Source of the DNA: Endozoicomonas sp. NE40
GTDB lineage: Bacteria; Pseudomonadota; Gammaproteobacteria; Pseudomonadales; Endozoicomonadaceae
NCBI RefSeq assembly: GCF_040549045.1
Contig: NZ_JBEWTB010000002.1
Span: 3,166,501 to 3,230,500 of the forward strand
DNA: 64,000 nt
Direction of reading: 5' to 3'
How positions within the stretch are numbered: position 1 is the first letter of the stretch; each line of letters opens with the position of its first letter. Of the stretch, positions 9,069-16,796 are shown one piece after another. The translations under genes and the position numbers were made by a program. Under the pieces are notes generated by a model. The model saw only the letters and a list, made by a program, of their open reading frames with translations, was not told where the DNA came from and ran no database searches.

Positions 9069-10108
9069 CCACTTACGGCAAAGTTCGTCTCTGTGAGCGA
9101 TGCTTGACCGTTGCAGGGCATCGTATACGCCCTTTTTCCGAGAATGCCCATATCCACTGTCGTGACTACTCTTTACCGTTACAACGGCGATTGGTGGATT
9201 TTGCATCAGACAGTTCTTTTGCAACAGCTTCACAGAAAATGGAAGAGCATTATGGCGTTATCGTACCTGAGTCATCAGTACGAGCCATTACCCTGGGTCA
9301 CGCCCGCTGCATGAGTGAGCAATCTAAAGCTTCCCTGAAAAATTGTCAGGAATGTGTAGGAGAAGGCAAGCAGCTGATTGGTGAAATGGACGGCAGCATG
9401 ATTCCAGTGGTTCTTTTTGATGAAGAAGCTGAAGGCGACAAGCGCAAGGCCAGAAAAGTTGACTGGCAAGAGGCCAAGCTTTGCTTGGTTTATGAACAAG
9501 GAAGTTGCGATAAGCGACATCGTGTAGTTATGGGAGAGCCCGGTGAAGCAGGCGATCAGTGGTTGAGTTGCGCTATTGAGCAAGGTTTGAATCGGCAGTC
9601 ATCTATTCATTGTGTAAGTGATGGGGCTAAGTGGATTGCCAGCCAGGCAGACCGCGTATTCGCATCTCAGGGAAGTTTTCTGGTGGATTACTATCACCTT
9701 TGTGAGTACATCGCAGATGCTGCTAAAGAGTGCATTGGAAAAGATGAAAAAGCCCGTAAAAAATGGACTGATGAACAAAAAACAAGAATGAAAGCAGGTG
9801 AGTCAGAGAGAGTTCTGGCAGAGCTTGAGCCTTATCGTAACGGTAAGGTTGGAAAGGAAGCCAACAAATCGGAAGAGTGTCATCGCTATATCAGGAATCG
9901 TCCCGGACAATTTGATTATCAGGCGGCAGAAGCTGCCAATTTGCCTATCGGTTCAGGTGAAATAGAGAGCTCCAATCGTTCTGTTGTTCAAACCCGGTTG
10001 AAACTTCCCGGAGCATGGTGGAAACCAGAGCATGCTCACGATATGTTGAACCTTAGAACTTTAAGGGCTAATGGTGACTGGAATAAGTACTGGAAAGCCA
10101 CTGGATAG
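9065..10108 (+). CDS. ISKra4-family transposase, catalytic part (OrfB)
   Basis: The 347-residue protein has a Cys pair (LCERC) near the N-terminus and a DDE-type catalytic triad: Asp in GEMDGSM, Asp in CVSDGAKW and Glu in GSGEIESS. The RLKLPGAWW and LRTLRANGDW signatures are characteristic of ISKra4-family transposases. It is probably made mainly as an OrfA-OrfB fusion by -1 frameshifting; the ATG at 9065 overlapping the orfA stop could also allow reinitiation. The gene is intact, so the element may still be able to move. Confidence 0.93.
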   Translation: MTTYGKVRLCERCLTVAGHRIRPFSENAHIHCRDYSLPLQRRLVDFASDSSFATASQKMEEHYGVIVPESSVRAITLGHARCMSEQSKASLKNCQECVGEGKQLIGEMDGSMIPVVLFDEEAEGDKRKARKVDWQEAKLCLVYEQGSCDKRHRVVMGEPGEAGDQWLSCAIEQGLNRQSSIHCVSDGAKWIASQADRVFASQGSFLVDYYHLCEYIADAAKECIGKDEKARKKWTDEQKTRMKAGESERVLAELEPYRNGKVGKEANKSEECHRYIRNRPGQFDYQAAEAANLPIGSGEIESSNRSVVQTRLKLPGAWWKPEHAHDMLNLRTLRANGDWNKYWKATG

Positions 10109-10127
10109 AACACTTTTAATTGCACCC
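10109..10127 (+). repeat. right terminal inverted repeat of the IS
   Basis: AACACTTTTAATTGCACCC is the exact reverse complement of the left end at 8716-8734. Confidence 0.95.
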
Positions 10128-10137
10128 GGCAGTAGCT
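10128..10137. repeat. right target site duplication of the IS
   Basis: GGCAGTAGCT is identical to 8706-8715. It is also the end of the surviving 5' portion of the lipoprotein gene. Confidence 0.95.
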
Positions 10138-10396
10138 CCCTCCTTGTCAGTTGCCTGTAACAGCGAATGCAGGTTTGAGCCTTCGCCATAAGCGACAAAG
10201 TACTGGTTTTCAGTAGAGCCGTTGTTGCCGTCTTCGCCAGCCTGATCGTCTTGTGGTGGCTTCTGGCCATCCATGCCCGGAATACCTGGTTTTCCATCAA
10301 CTCCCAAAAATGGATCATCTTTTTGTCGTCGCTGCAACCTGTCAATAGAGATAATGACAGGCTTCCTAGAATTATTGATTTTACAGCTTTATTCAT
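10128..10396 (-). pseudogene. 5' part of IS-disrupted lipoprotein (copy 2), with collagen-like segment
   Basis: The start at 10396 encodes a lipoprotein signal peptide with lipobox LLTGC. After SDDKK the frame must shift by one base at a run of five A residues near 10330: six A residues would give SDDKKDDPFLG. The continuing frame contains GVDGKPGIPGMDGQK, five Gly-X-Y collagen-like triplets, then an acidic linker and the start of the first ExoP_C-like domain before the IS. The remainder is at 7638-8705. A GAAACGTTTC palindrome lies about 90 bp upstream. The homopolymer lesion could be a sequencing slip or slipped-strand variation, but the IS shows the gene is interrupted in any case. Confidence 0.8.
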
Positions 10397-10483
10397 GGCG
10401 TATTCCAGTTGGCTCCATTGACGGTTTTGTTGTTCGAGAATTTAGCAATAAATAATCAGCATTTCGTTACACTGTGCCTTCCA

Positions 10484-10493
10484 GAAACGTTTC
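10484..10493. promoter_or_regulatory. palindromic operator candidate GAAACGTTTC
   Basis: A perfect 10-bp palindrome about 90 bp upstream of lipoprotein copy 2. Closely related sites occur at 10827 and 13591. The shape resembles LacI-family operators. No matching regulator gene is in the window. Confidence 0.5.
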
Positions 10494-10826
10494 GTTACCG
10501 GAGGGGCAAGATGCGATAGTTTCTACATGAGTTCAATAGTTCACAAATCTGGCTGAGTCTGCACAAAGAGGTTCGATGTGTTCAGGTGGAAAAAGGGGTG
10601 GTCTGCACTAATTCAGAAGGTTAGAGGAATTAGAAAGAGATTAAAGCGGTTGTTTGGTAGTCAAAGTAGGCTGTAATTGATTAAGTACTGTGCAGTTTAT
10701 TGAAATAAAGCCTGATCTGTATCAATAAAAGAAATATGTTTGATTGTGGGAGAAAAGTGATTAAATGCTGTGATTGTCAGGGTTTTGTGTTTTGTTACAA
10801 AGATAGGTTGCGACGCATTTTGATTA

Positions 10827-10842
10827 GAAACGTTTGTATAAT
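10827..10842 (+). promoter_or_regulatory. operator candidate GAAACGTTTG abutting a TATAAT box upstream of GH3
   Basis: The palindrome-like site (10827-10836) touches a consensus -10 hexamer TATAAT (10837-10842), 125 bp before the GH3 start. No good -35 hexamer at 16-18 bp is visible. This suggests an activator-dependent or weak promoter that a bound protein would block. Confidence 0.5.
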
Positions 10843-10966
10843 TGTTGTGTACAGAAGCCGAAAAGAGCTTGAAAAAGCCGTTTGTAATCTGCTCCCGATC
10901 AATGAATCGCACCATTCAAAAAGCTAGTATCCGGCATTATTTTTTTGATGAAAATATAAACAATTA

Positions 10967-13366
10967 ATGAATCGGGTATCTATGAAACTGAGAGTTCTGC
11001 CACTGGCTATCTCCTGTGTACTGGCATCATCCATGACGATGGCATCAGGCGCGGGTTCTGTCCTGAATCCTGTTAAAGCTGAAGTGTCAGCGTCTGTTGC
11101 GCACTGGAATGACGACAAAGCGGAAATGGATGCGTTCATCTCTGAACTGATTTCCAAAATGACTCTGAAAGAGAAAATTGGTCAGCTGGATCTTCAGTCC
11201 GGTAATCGTAATGTGACCGGTCCATTTATTAACGAAGCTTATGAACAGCAGATTCGTGATGGTCATGTTGGTGCAGTGTTTAATGCTTACGGCGCAGACT
11301 TTACCCGTCACCTGCAAACCATCGCGACTGAAGAAACCCGTCTCGGTATTCCTCTGATTGTTGGTCACGACATCATTCACGGTCACAAAACCATTTTCCC
11401 TCAGTCTCTGGGGGAAGTGGCCTCCTGGGATCTGAATGTTGCAAAAATGGGAGCGCGTGTAGCGGCTCGTGAAGCAACGGCTGATGGCATCTCCTGGACA
11501 TTCGCGCCAATGGCAGACCTGACCCGTGACCCTCGCTGGGGTCGAGTGTCTGAAGGTGCCGGTGAAGACGTTTATCTGGCCACCAAAATGTCGGTTGCCC
11601 GGGTTCAGGGCTTCCAGGGTGAAGACCTGGGTGAAAAAGACACCATGATGGCGACCGCAAAACACTTTGTCGGTTACGGTTTGAGTCAGGCTGGTCGTGA
11701 TTACCACACCACTGACGTCTCCGATTACGAGCTGTGGACCACCCAGATGCCTCCGTTCAAGGCCATGGTCGATGCAGGTGTTGCTACCTTCATGACTTCC
11801 TTTAACGATCTGAATGGTATTCCAGCTACCGGCTCTAAATTCCTGCTGACCGATGTGCTGCGTGATCAGTGGGGCTTTGAAGGTTTTGTTGTTACCGACT
11901 ACACCGCTGTTAACGAACTGGTACCACACGGTTTTGCCCGTGATGACAAACACGCTGCCGAGATCGCTTTCAATGCCGGTGCTGACATGGACATGGTAGG
12001 TCTGTCGTACATTACCTACATGGAAGAGCTGGTAGCAGAAGGTAAGGTGTCTGAAGAGAAGATTGACGAATCCGTTCGCAAGATTCTGGAAATGAAATGG
12101 CGTCTTGGTCTGTTTGAAGACCCGTTCCGTTATTCCGATAAGGCGCGTGCAGAGCGTGAAATTCTGAGTGAAGACAACCTGGAGCTGGCGCGTGACGCTG
12201 CCCGTCGTTCCATGGTTCTGCTGAAAAACGACAGTCAGACTCTGCCGCTGAATGCTGACAAGATTAACTCCATTGCCCTGATTGGCCCGCTGGCTGACAA
12301 CAAGAGCGACATCATTGGTAACTGGGCAGCTGCCGGTGACCGAAAGACTATTCCTGTTTCTGTGAAAGAAGGTCTGGAAGCTCGTCTGAATGACGATGTA
12401 ACCATCAACTACGCGACAGGTGCCACCCACAGCTACATCGCTGACGCTGAAACCGTTGAGATGAAGACCAAAGTGGGCATGGTGGCTTACACCACTGCTG
12501 ACAACCCTCAGTTGGAAAAAGACTTTAAAGCAGCGATTGAAGCCGCGAAAAAGTCTGACGTTATCGTACTGGCGATGGGCGAGCAGGAACGTATGTCCGG
12601 TGAAGCGGCTTCCCGTGTTGAACTGGGCCTGCCTGGTAATCAGGTTGAGCTGATGAAGGAGCTGAAGAAGCTCAACAAGCCAATGGTACTGGTGCTGATG
12701 TCTGGCCGTCCTAACGACCTGCGTTGGGAAGACGCTAACATGGATGCCATCCTGCACACCTGGTTCCCGGGAACTTCTGGTGGGCATGCGATTGCTGACG
12801 TACTGTTCGGTGACTATAACCCGTCCGGTAAGCTGCCAATGACCTTCCCGCGTTCTGTTGGTCAGGTGCCTCTGTACTACAACATGAAGAACACTGGTCG
12901 TCCATACGATGCAGAAAACGAGAACCAGCGTCAGGAACATTACAAGTCCCGTTATGACGATTCTCCAAATACGCCACTGTATGAGTTTGGATTTGGTCTG
13001 AGCTACACCACTTTCCACTACGGTGATGTTGTTCTCTCTTCTAACGAACTGAAGATGAACGACGATGAGCTGAAAGTAACCGTCAAAGTTACCAATACTG
13101 GTGACTACGCTGGTGAAGAAGTGGTTCAGCTGTACACCCGCCAGTTGGTGGGTACAACCACTCGTCCGGTTAAAGAGCTGAAAGGCTTCCAGAAGATTCA
13201 CTTCGAAAAAGGTGAGTCCAAAGAGGTGACCTTCACTCTGACGGCTGAAGATCTGGCGTTCTATCGTGGTGATATGAGCTGGGGCTCTGAAGCGGGTGAT
13301 TTCCACGTGTTTGTGGGTACATCGTCTGACAAGGTTCAGAAAGCTGAGTTCAAACTGGTGGACTAA
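10967..13366 (+). CDS. bglX: GH3 beta-glucosidase, periplasmic (BglX-like)
   Basis: The 799-residue protein has a signal peptide; ATG at 10967 or 10982 are both possible, and neither has a strong ribosome binding site. The GH3 N-terminal TIM-barrel runs to about residue 390 with the nucleophile Asp311 in GFVVTDYTAV. The second alpha/beta domain includes MGEQERMSGEAASR, and a C-terminal fibronectin III-like domain follows (VTNTGDYAGEEVVQLY). This is the layout of BglX, which hydrolyses beta-linked gluco-oligosaccharides in the periplasm. It lacks the ExoP_C domain that some marine GH3 enzymes carry; similar domains occur instead in the two neighbouring lipoprotein genes. A strong terminator follows at 13394-13421. 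Confidence 0.93.
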   Translation: MNRVSMKLRVLPLAISCVLASSMTMASGAGSVLNPVKAEVSASVAHWNDDKAEMDAFISELISKMTLKEKIGQLDLQSGNRNVTGPFINEAYEQQIRDGHVGAVFNAYGADFTRHLQTIATEETRLGIPLIVGHDIIHGHKTIFPQSLGEVASWDLNVAKMGARVAAREATADGISWTFAPMADLTRDPRWGRVSEGAGEDVYLATKMSVARVQGFQGEDLGEKDTMMATAKHFVGYGLSQAGRDYHTTDVSDYELWTTQMPPFKAMVDAGVATFMTSFNDLNGIPATGSKFLLTDVLRDQWGFEGFVVTDYTAVNELVPHGFARDDKHAAEIAFNAGADMDMVGLSYITYMEELVAEGKVSEEKIDESVRKILEMKWRLGLFEDPFRYSDKARAEREILSEDNLELARDAARRSMVLLKNDSQTLPLNADKINSIALIGPLADNKSDIIGNWAAAGDRKTIPVSVKEGLEARLNDDVTINYATGATHSYIADAETVEMKTKVGMVAYTTADNPQLEKDFKAAIEAAKKSDVIVLAMGEQERMSGEAASRVELGLPGNQVELMKELKKLNKPMVLVLMSGRPNDLRWEDANMDAILHTWFPGTSGGHAIADVLFGDYNPSGKLPMTFPRSVGQVPLYYNMKNTGRPYDAENENQRQEHYKSRYDDSPNTPLYEFGFGLSYTTFHYGDVVLSSNELKMNDDELKVTVKVTNTGDYAGEEVVQLYTRQLVGTTTRPVKELKGFQKIHFEKGESKEVTFTLTAEDLAFYRGDMSWGSEAGDFHVFVGTSSDKVQKAEFKLVD

Positions 13367-13393
13367 GCATTAACCTTCTATTGGACTGACACG

Positions 13394-13421
13394 GCGGCAT
13401 CGTTTGATGCCGCTTTTTTTT
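13394..13421 (+). terminator. rho-independent terminator after GH3
   Basis: GCGGCATC (13394-13401), loop GTTT, GATGCCGC (13406-13413), followed by eight T residues: a textbook intrinsic terminator. Confidence 0.95.
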
Positions 13422-13575
13422 GGAAAAACAACGTGCTGTTAGCGTAACCGGTTGGTGGGATTCTGATATGAGTCAATAAAACAGAACTTTTTAAAATCGC
13501 TTATTCAGGCTTTAAGCAGGCATTGGCAAAGGAGCTGAGCGCTTTTTGCTGCCTGCCGTGGTGTTTTGTCATCCA

Positions 13576-13604
13576 TTGATAGGGTTTGTAGAAACGTTTA
13601 TATT
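13576..13604 (+). promoter_or_regulatory. sigma-70 promoter with operator candidate in the spacer
   Basis: TTGATA (13576-13581) and TATATT (13599-13604) are separated by 17 bp. The spacer holds GAAACGTTT (13591-13599), the motif also found upstream of GH3 and lipoprotein copy 2. A repressor bound there would block the promoter of the downstream sulfatase and hydrolase genes. Confidence 0.65.
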
Positions 13605-13622
13605 TTTATCCGTTACAATATC

Positions 13623-13654
13623 TATGCTGGTTCTATGGAACTAATACCAGCATA
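13623..13654 (+). promoter_or_regulatory. inverted repeat in the 5' leader of the sulfatase gene
   Basis: TATGCTGGT (13623-13631) and ACCAGCATA (13646-13654) are perfect 9-bp arms around a 14-base spacer. They lie just downstream of the predicted transcription start, so this could be a second operator or an mRNA hairpin. Confidence 0.5.
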
Positions 13655-13701
13655 AGCTTAACATTTCATTAGTAAGTTGATGGCACCTGACGGGTAGGAA
13701 A

Positions 13702-15141
13702 ATGACATTGCCAGCAGTAAAAAAAGGGTTGATAGCAGCAGCCTGTTCATTCGCTATAACCGGTATCACTCCTTCCTTTGTGGATGCTGCACCTGTTGAG
13801 GCAATTAAAGAATCCCGTCAACCCAATGTACTGCTTATTTTTGCTGATGACCTGGGTTACGCCGATGCGGGCTTTCAGAACCAGAGCAAAGATGTAGAAA
13901 CGCCCAATCTTGATCGTCTGGCAGCAGATGGTGCGATTTTGACCGCCGGTTATGTAACTGCTCCGGTTTCCGGACCATCCCGTGCCGGGCTGATGACCGG
14001 ACGCTACCAGCAGCGTTTTGGTTATCACGACAACATCGGCCCTTTTGTTCTTGAGGAAGATATCGTTCAGGGTCTGCCACTGGATCTGAAGACCATGGCT
14101 GACTACTTCAAAGAGGCTGGCTATCGAACCGGCATGGTGGGCAAGTGGCACGATGGCGACCCGAAAGAGTACTGGCCCCATAACCGTGGTTTTGAAGACT
14201 TCTTTGGTTTCAATAATGGTGCTGCAAACTACTGGGTGGGACCCCGTAACCTGAAAAAATACAAGAACAAGCCTTACGCCGCCATTTATCGCAATGATGA
14301 GCTGGTGCCGGAGTTTGATGAATACCTGACAGACCGTTTTGGTACTGAGGCCGTCAATTACATTGAAAAACGAAAAGATGATCCTTTCTTCCTGTTTGTG
14401 CCATTCAATGCTATCCATGGCCCTCTTCAGGCAAAGAAAGAAGACCTTGAGCGCTTCGAGCACATTGAAGACGTAAAACGTCGTACGTCTGTCGCCATGA
14501 GTTACAACATGGACCAGAATATCGGGCGTATTCTGGACAAGCTGGAAGAACACGACCTGATGGAAGATACCATTATCTTCTTCCTGTCGGATAATGGTGG
14601 CAAGATTGAGGGTAACTATTCCTATAACTTCCCACTGAGAAGCGAGAAAGGTACTTTATGGGATGGCGGTGTCCGTATCCCGTTTTCTGTTACCTGGAGA
14701 GGCACAATCCCTGCAGGCCAAACACTGGATGAGCCGGTTATCTCGCTGGATATTCTGACAACATCCCTGGCTGGTGCGAAGATCAAACAACAGGAAGAAT
14801 GGCAACTGGAAGGTGTGAACCTTTTGCCCTACCTGAAAGGTGAGAAAACGCAGCTGGAAGATCGCTTCCTGTTCTGGGAAAACTCTCGTTCCAGCGCTAT
14901 TCGGGATCGTGACTGGAAATTGATCGTTCCCAATAAACACCATAAAAACGCCAATCCTCAGTTGTTCAATATCAGTGAAGATATTGGTGAGCAAAACAAC
15001 CTGTTCAGAAAGCATCCTGGAGAAGTAAAACGTTTACAGCAGGCATTTGATAAATGGAATGCCGACAATGAACCTTCCAAGTGGGGATGGGGACGTGACC
15101 TTTTCCCGTTTACCAATGGCTACCGTGGTCGCAATGATTAA
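13702..15141 (+). CDS. Ser-type S1 sulfatase, exported
   Basis: The 479-residue protein has a signal peptide (about 1-30). Its S1 sulfatase features are Asp49-Asp50 in FADDLGYAD, the active-site motif S90-G-P-S-R-A-G, Lys148/His150 in GKWHDGD, and SDNGG. The residue to be oxidised to formylglycine is Ser (codon TCC), so maturation needs a radical-SAM anSME; aerobic FGE acts only on Cys. No anSME is in the window. The usual GKWHLG motif is changed to GKWHDGD, which may reflect a different substrate. It is preceded by its own promoter with an operator-like site and followed at a short distance by a glucoamylase-like hydrolase, probably co-transcribed. It would desulfate a polysaccharide in the periplasm. 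Confidence 0.93.
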   Translation: MTLPAVKKGLIAAACSFAITGITPSFVDAAPVEAIKESRQPNVLLIFADDLGYADAGFQNQSKDVETPNLDRLAADGAILTAGYVTAPVSGPSRAGLMTGRYQQRFGYHDNIGPFVLEEDIVQGLPLDLKTMADYFKEAGYRTGMVGKWHDGDPKEYWPHNRGFEDFFGFNNGAANYWVGPRNLKKYKNKPYAAIYRNDELVPEFDEYLTDRFGTEAVNYIEKRKDDPFFLFVPFNAIHGPLQAKKEDLERFEHIEDVKRRTSVAMSYNMDQNIGRILDKLEEHDLMEDTIIFFLSDNGGKIEGNYSYNFPLRSEKGTLWDGGVRIPFSVTWRGTIPAGQTLDEPVISLDILTTSLAGAKIKQQEEWQLEGVNLLPYLKGEKTQLEDRFLFWENSRSSAIRDRDWKLIVPNKHHKNANPQLFNISEDIGEQNNLFRKHPGEVKRLQQAFDKWNADNEPSKWGWGRDLFPFTNGYRGRND

Positions 15142-15226
15142 TCATCATTATTGCTGAAGCTAATTAATTCACTCTTGAAAAATGCCGGAGAAAATCTTCT
15201 CTGGCATCCTCAATTATGCATTACCT

Positions 15227-16576
15227 ATGAAAAAATATCTGTCTATATTGTTAGCTGGATTTATGCTTTCAACGCAAGTGATGGCATTTGAATCCGATGA
15301 AGAAATTATCCATAAGCTGTATCGCAACAGTTATACATTCTGGCAGGAAGTTCGCAATGATAATGGCACTTTTCAGGATGGCTATCATTTTGATCAGATC
15401 AGTGAGCGGGGATCAATCGCTAACGTCGGGATGGGGTTGATTGCCACTGCCATTGCCCATGCCAACTGCTGGGAGCCTGACGCTGAAAAAATGGCTCTGC
15501 ATACACTGAATGTGGTTGCAGGCAGGGACTCGAAAATTTCCGTTCCAAGGAATAAGAACGGGACGTACATTCATTTTTATAATACGACAACCGGTGAACA
15601 GGTTGGTGATGACTGGAGTCCGGTTGATAGCGCCATTATGTTGAAAGGCGCACAGTTTATTAAAAACTATTTCAGTGATAATAAAGAGATTGCTGAAGTT
15701 GTAGATTACCTGTTTGAAAGCACTGACCTGACATCATTTATAGCTAGTGTAGAAAAAGGTCAAATATGGTTGTCAGCGTATGAAGATGGCAGTTTTGTTG
15801 ATGAAGACGGTACTGAGAAGCACAAAACTCTGGCCTTCAATGAGTACATGATTGTCGCCTCAATCGCTTATCAACAGGCGTTACGTGGTATGGGGGCTGA
15901 TGCTGCTCCTGATAATGACCCGATTGCGTTCTGGAACAAGTGGTATGAAACCACTGATAATGTGCATAAGCCGGTTTATGAAACCAGTAGCGAGCGCATT
16001 GAAGTGCTAGGTGTTAACCCGAACTGGTTTATCTCTAAATTTAATTTCCAGTTTAATAACTACCTGGTACACCATTATTCAAACTCTGATGTCTATCAGA
16101 GTGCCTCCCACAATGCCGCACGTGCCGACTTTGCATGGTGGAATGATCAGGCTTCCAGTGAGCGTGAGTCTTATGAGTGGGGAAGCGGAGCGGGCTCCTG
16201 TCCACAGCGCAGGCCGGATGGCAGTCCTCAGGGAAATGATAATAAATACTGTGTTGATCGCATTCGCAAGAATGGAGATCGCAGCCAGAATGAATCCATG
16301 GTGGTCTCGCCGCATATTCTGGCTGGCTTTATGCCGCAGCTTGACAGTGCCCGTGATGACTTGATTGCTATGTATCGTGATGATCAGCAGCAAGCTCATT
16401 ATCGCTTGGAAGACGGTAGTGTCATTTTGTGGCGTTACAGTCTGGATCATCCGGAATGGAGAGCTAAAGCCATTCAGGCTGTCGATTTCTCAACCATGCT
16501 GTTCGGCCTTGCGGCGCTGGAAGAAAATCTGGGCATGGAATTCTTCAACAAATACAACCACTATTACGACTTTTAA
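15227..16576 (+). CDS. exported glucoamylase-like (alpha/alpha)6-barrel hydrolase
   Basis: I place the start at ATG 15227, which begins a clean signal peptide (MKKYLSILLAGFMLSTQVMA); an upstream in-frame ATG at 15182 would add 15 non-signal residues. The mature part resembles glucoamylase-like (GH144-type) domains: ISERGSIANVGMGLIATAIAH, TYIHFYNTTTGEQVGDDWSPVDSAIMLKG, an FNEYM motif and a final aromatic segment. These proteins act on glycan backbones, some on beta-1,2-glucans. There are several Cys residues in the second half (GSCPQRR, KYCVDR), consistent with export. It follows the Ser-type sulfatase by 85 bp and probably shares its promoter. The family is supported by motif order only, so substrate and catalytic residues are open. 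Confidence 0.65.
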   Translation: MKKYLSILLAGFMLSTQVMAFESDEEIIHKLYRNSYTFWQEVRNDNGTFQDGYHFDQISERGSIANVGMGLIATAIAHANCWEPDAEKMALHTLNVVAGRDSKISVPRNKNGTYIHFYNTTTGEQVGDDWSPVDSAIMLKGAQFIKNYFSDNKEIAEVVDYLFESTDLTSFIASVEKGQIWLSAYEDGSFVDEDGTEKHKTLAFNEYMIVASIAYQQALRGMGADAAPDNDPIAFWNKWYETTDNVHKPVYETSSERIEVLGVNPNWFISKFNFQFNNYLVHHYSNSDVYQSASHNAARADFAWWNDQASSERESYEWGSGAGSCPQRRPDGSPQGNDNKYCVDRIRKNGDRSQNESMVVSPHILAGFMPQLDSARDDLIAMYRDDQQQAHYRLEDGSVILWRYSLDHPEWRAKAIQAVDFSTMLFGLAALEENLGMEFFNKYNHYYDF

Positions 16577-16796
16577 TTCGTCCTGCCTCGCAGCCTTGTA
16601 AGCTGGGCTGACCGGGCTGTCAGTGATTCTGATGGCCTGGTTCCTGAACCAACTCTTTCTATCACTTGTCCAACATTTTAACGACTTGGGTTAAAGGGTC
16701 ACGCACATCTCTGTTTTTTTGATCTGGCAGGCAGTTTTGCCGTTGTAAGGTCGGGCTGACAGGGCGTGACTACAGGGAAGTTTATGGAGGTCAGGT

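Larger units (their letters stand above)
8716..10127 (+). mobile_element. ISKra4-family insertion sequence (1412 bp)
   Basis: The ends are perfect 19-bp inverted repeats, GGGTGCAATTAAAAGTGTT, at 8716-8734 and 10109-10127, flanked by the 10-bp direct repeat GGCAGTAGCT. Inside are orfA (8793-9068) and orfB (9065-10108), joined by a probable programmed -1 frameshift at 9047-9053. The transposase C-terminus (GSGEIESSNR, LPGAWWKPEHAHDML, LRANGDWNKYW) is typical of ISKra4-family enzymes; the frameshift organisation recalls the ISMich2 subgroup. Perfect repeats and target duplication mean the insertion is recent. It interrupts a lipoprotein gene on the opposite strand. Confidence 0.95.
10397..10966. 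other. 570-bp divergent intergenic region with two palindromic operator candidates
   Basis: AT-rich and without a convincing gene. It separates lipoprotein copy 2 (minus) from the GH3 gene (plus). It contains GAAACGTTTC at 10484-10493 and GAAACGTTTG at 10827-10836; the second is immediately followed by a TATAAT box at 10837-10842. Confidence 0.6.

Noticed and set aside
11087..13306. 739-residue open frame on the minus strand
   Set aside because: It lies antisense to the well-supported GH3 gene, has no family motifs and reflects codon bias of the real gene.
13747..14553. 268-residue minus-strand frame
   Set aside because: Antisense to the Ser-type sulfatase with no recognisable features.
15182..15226. 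Upstream in-frame start of the glucoamylase-like hydrolase
   Set aside because: It would put 15 extra residues ahead of a complete signal peptide; ATG 15227 is better.
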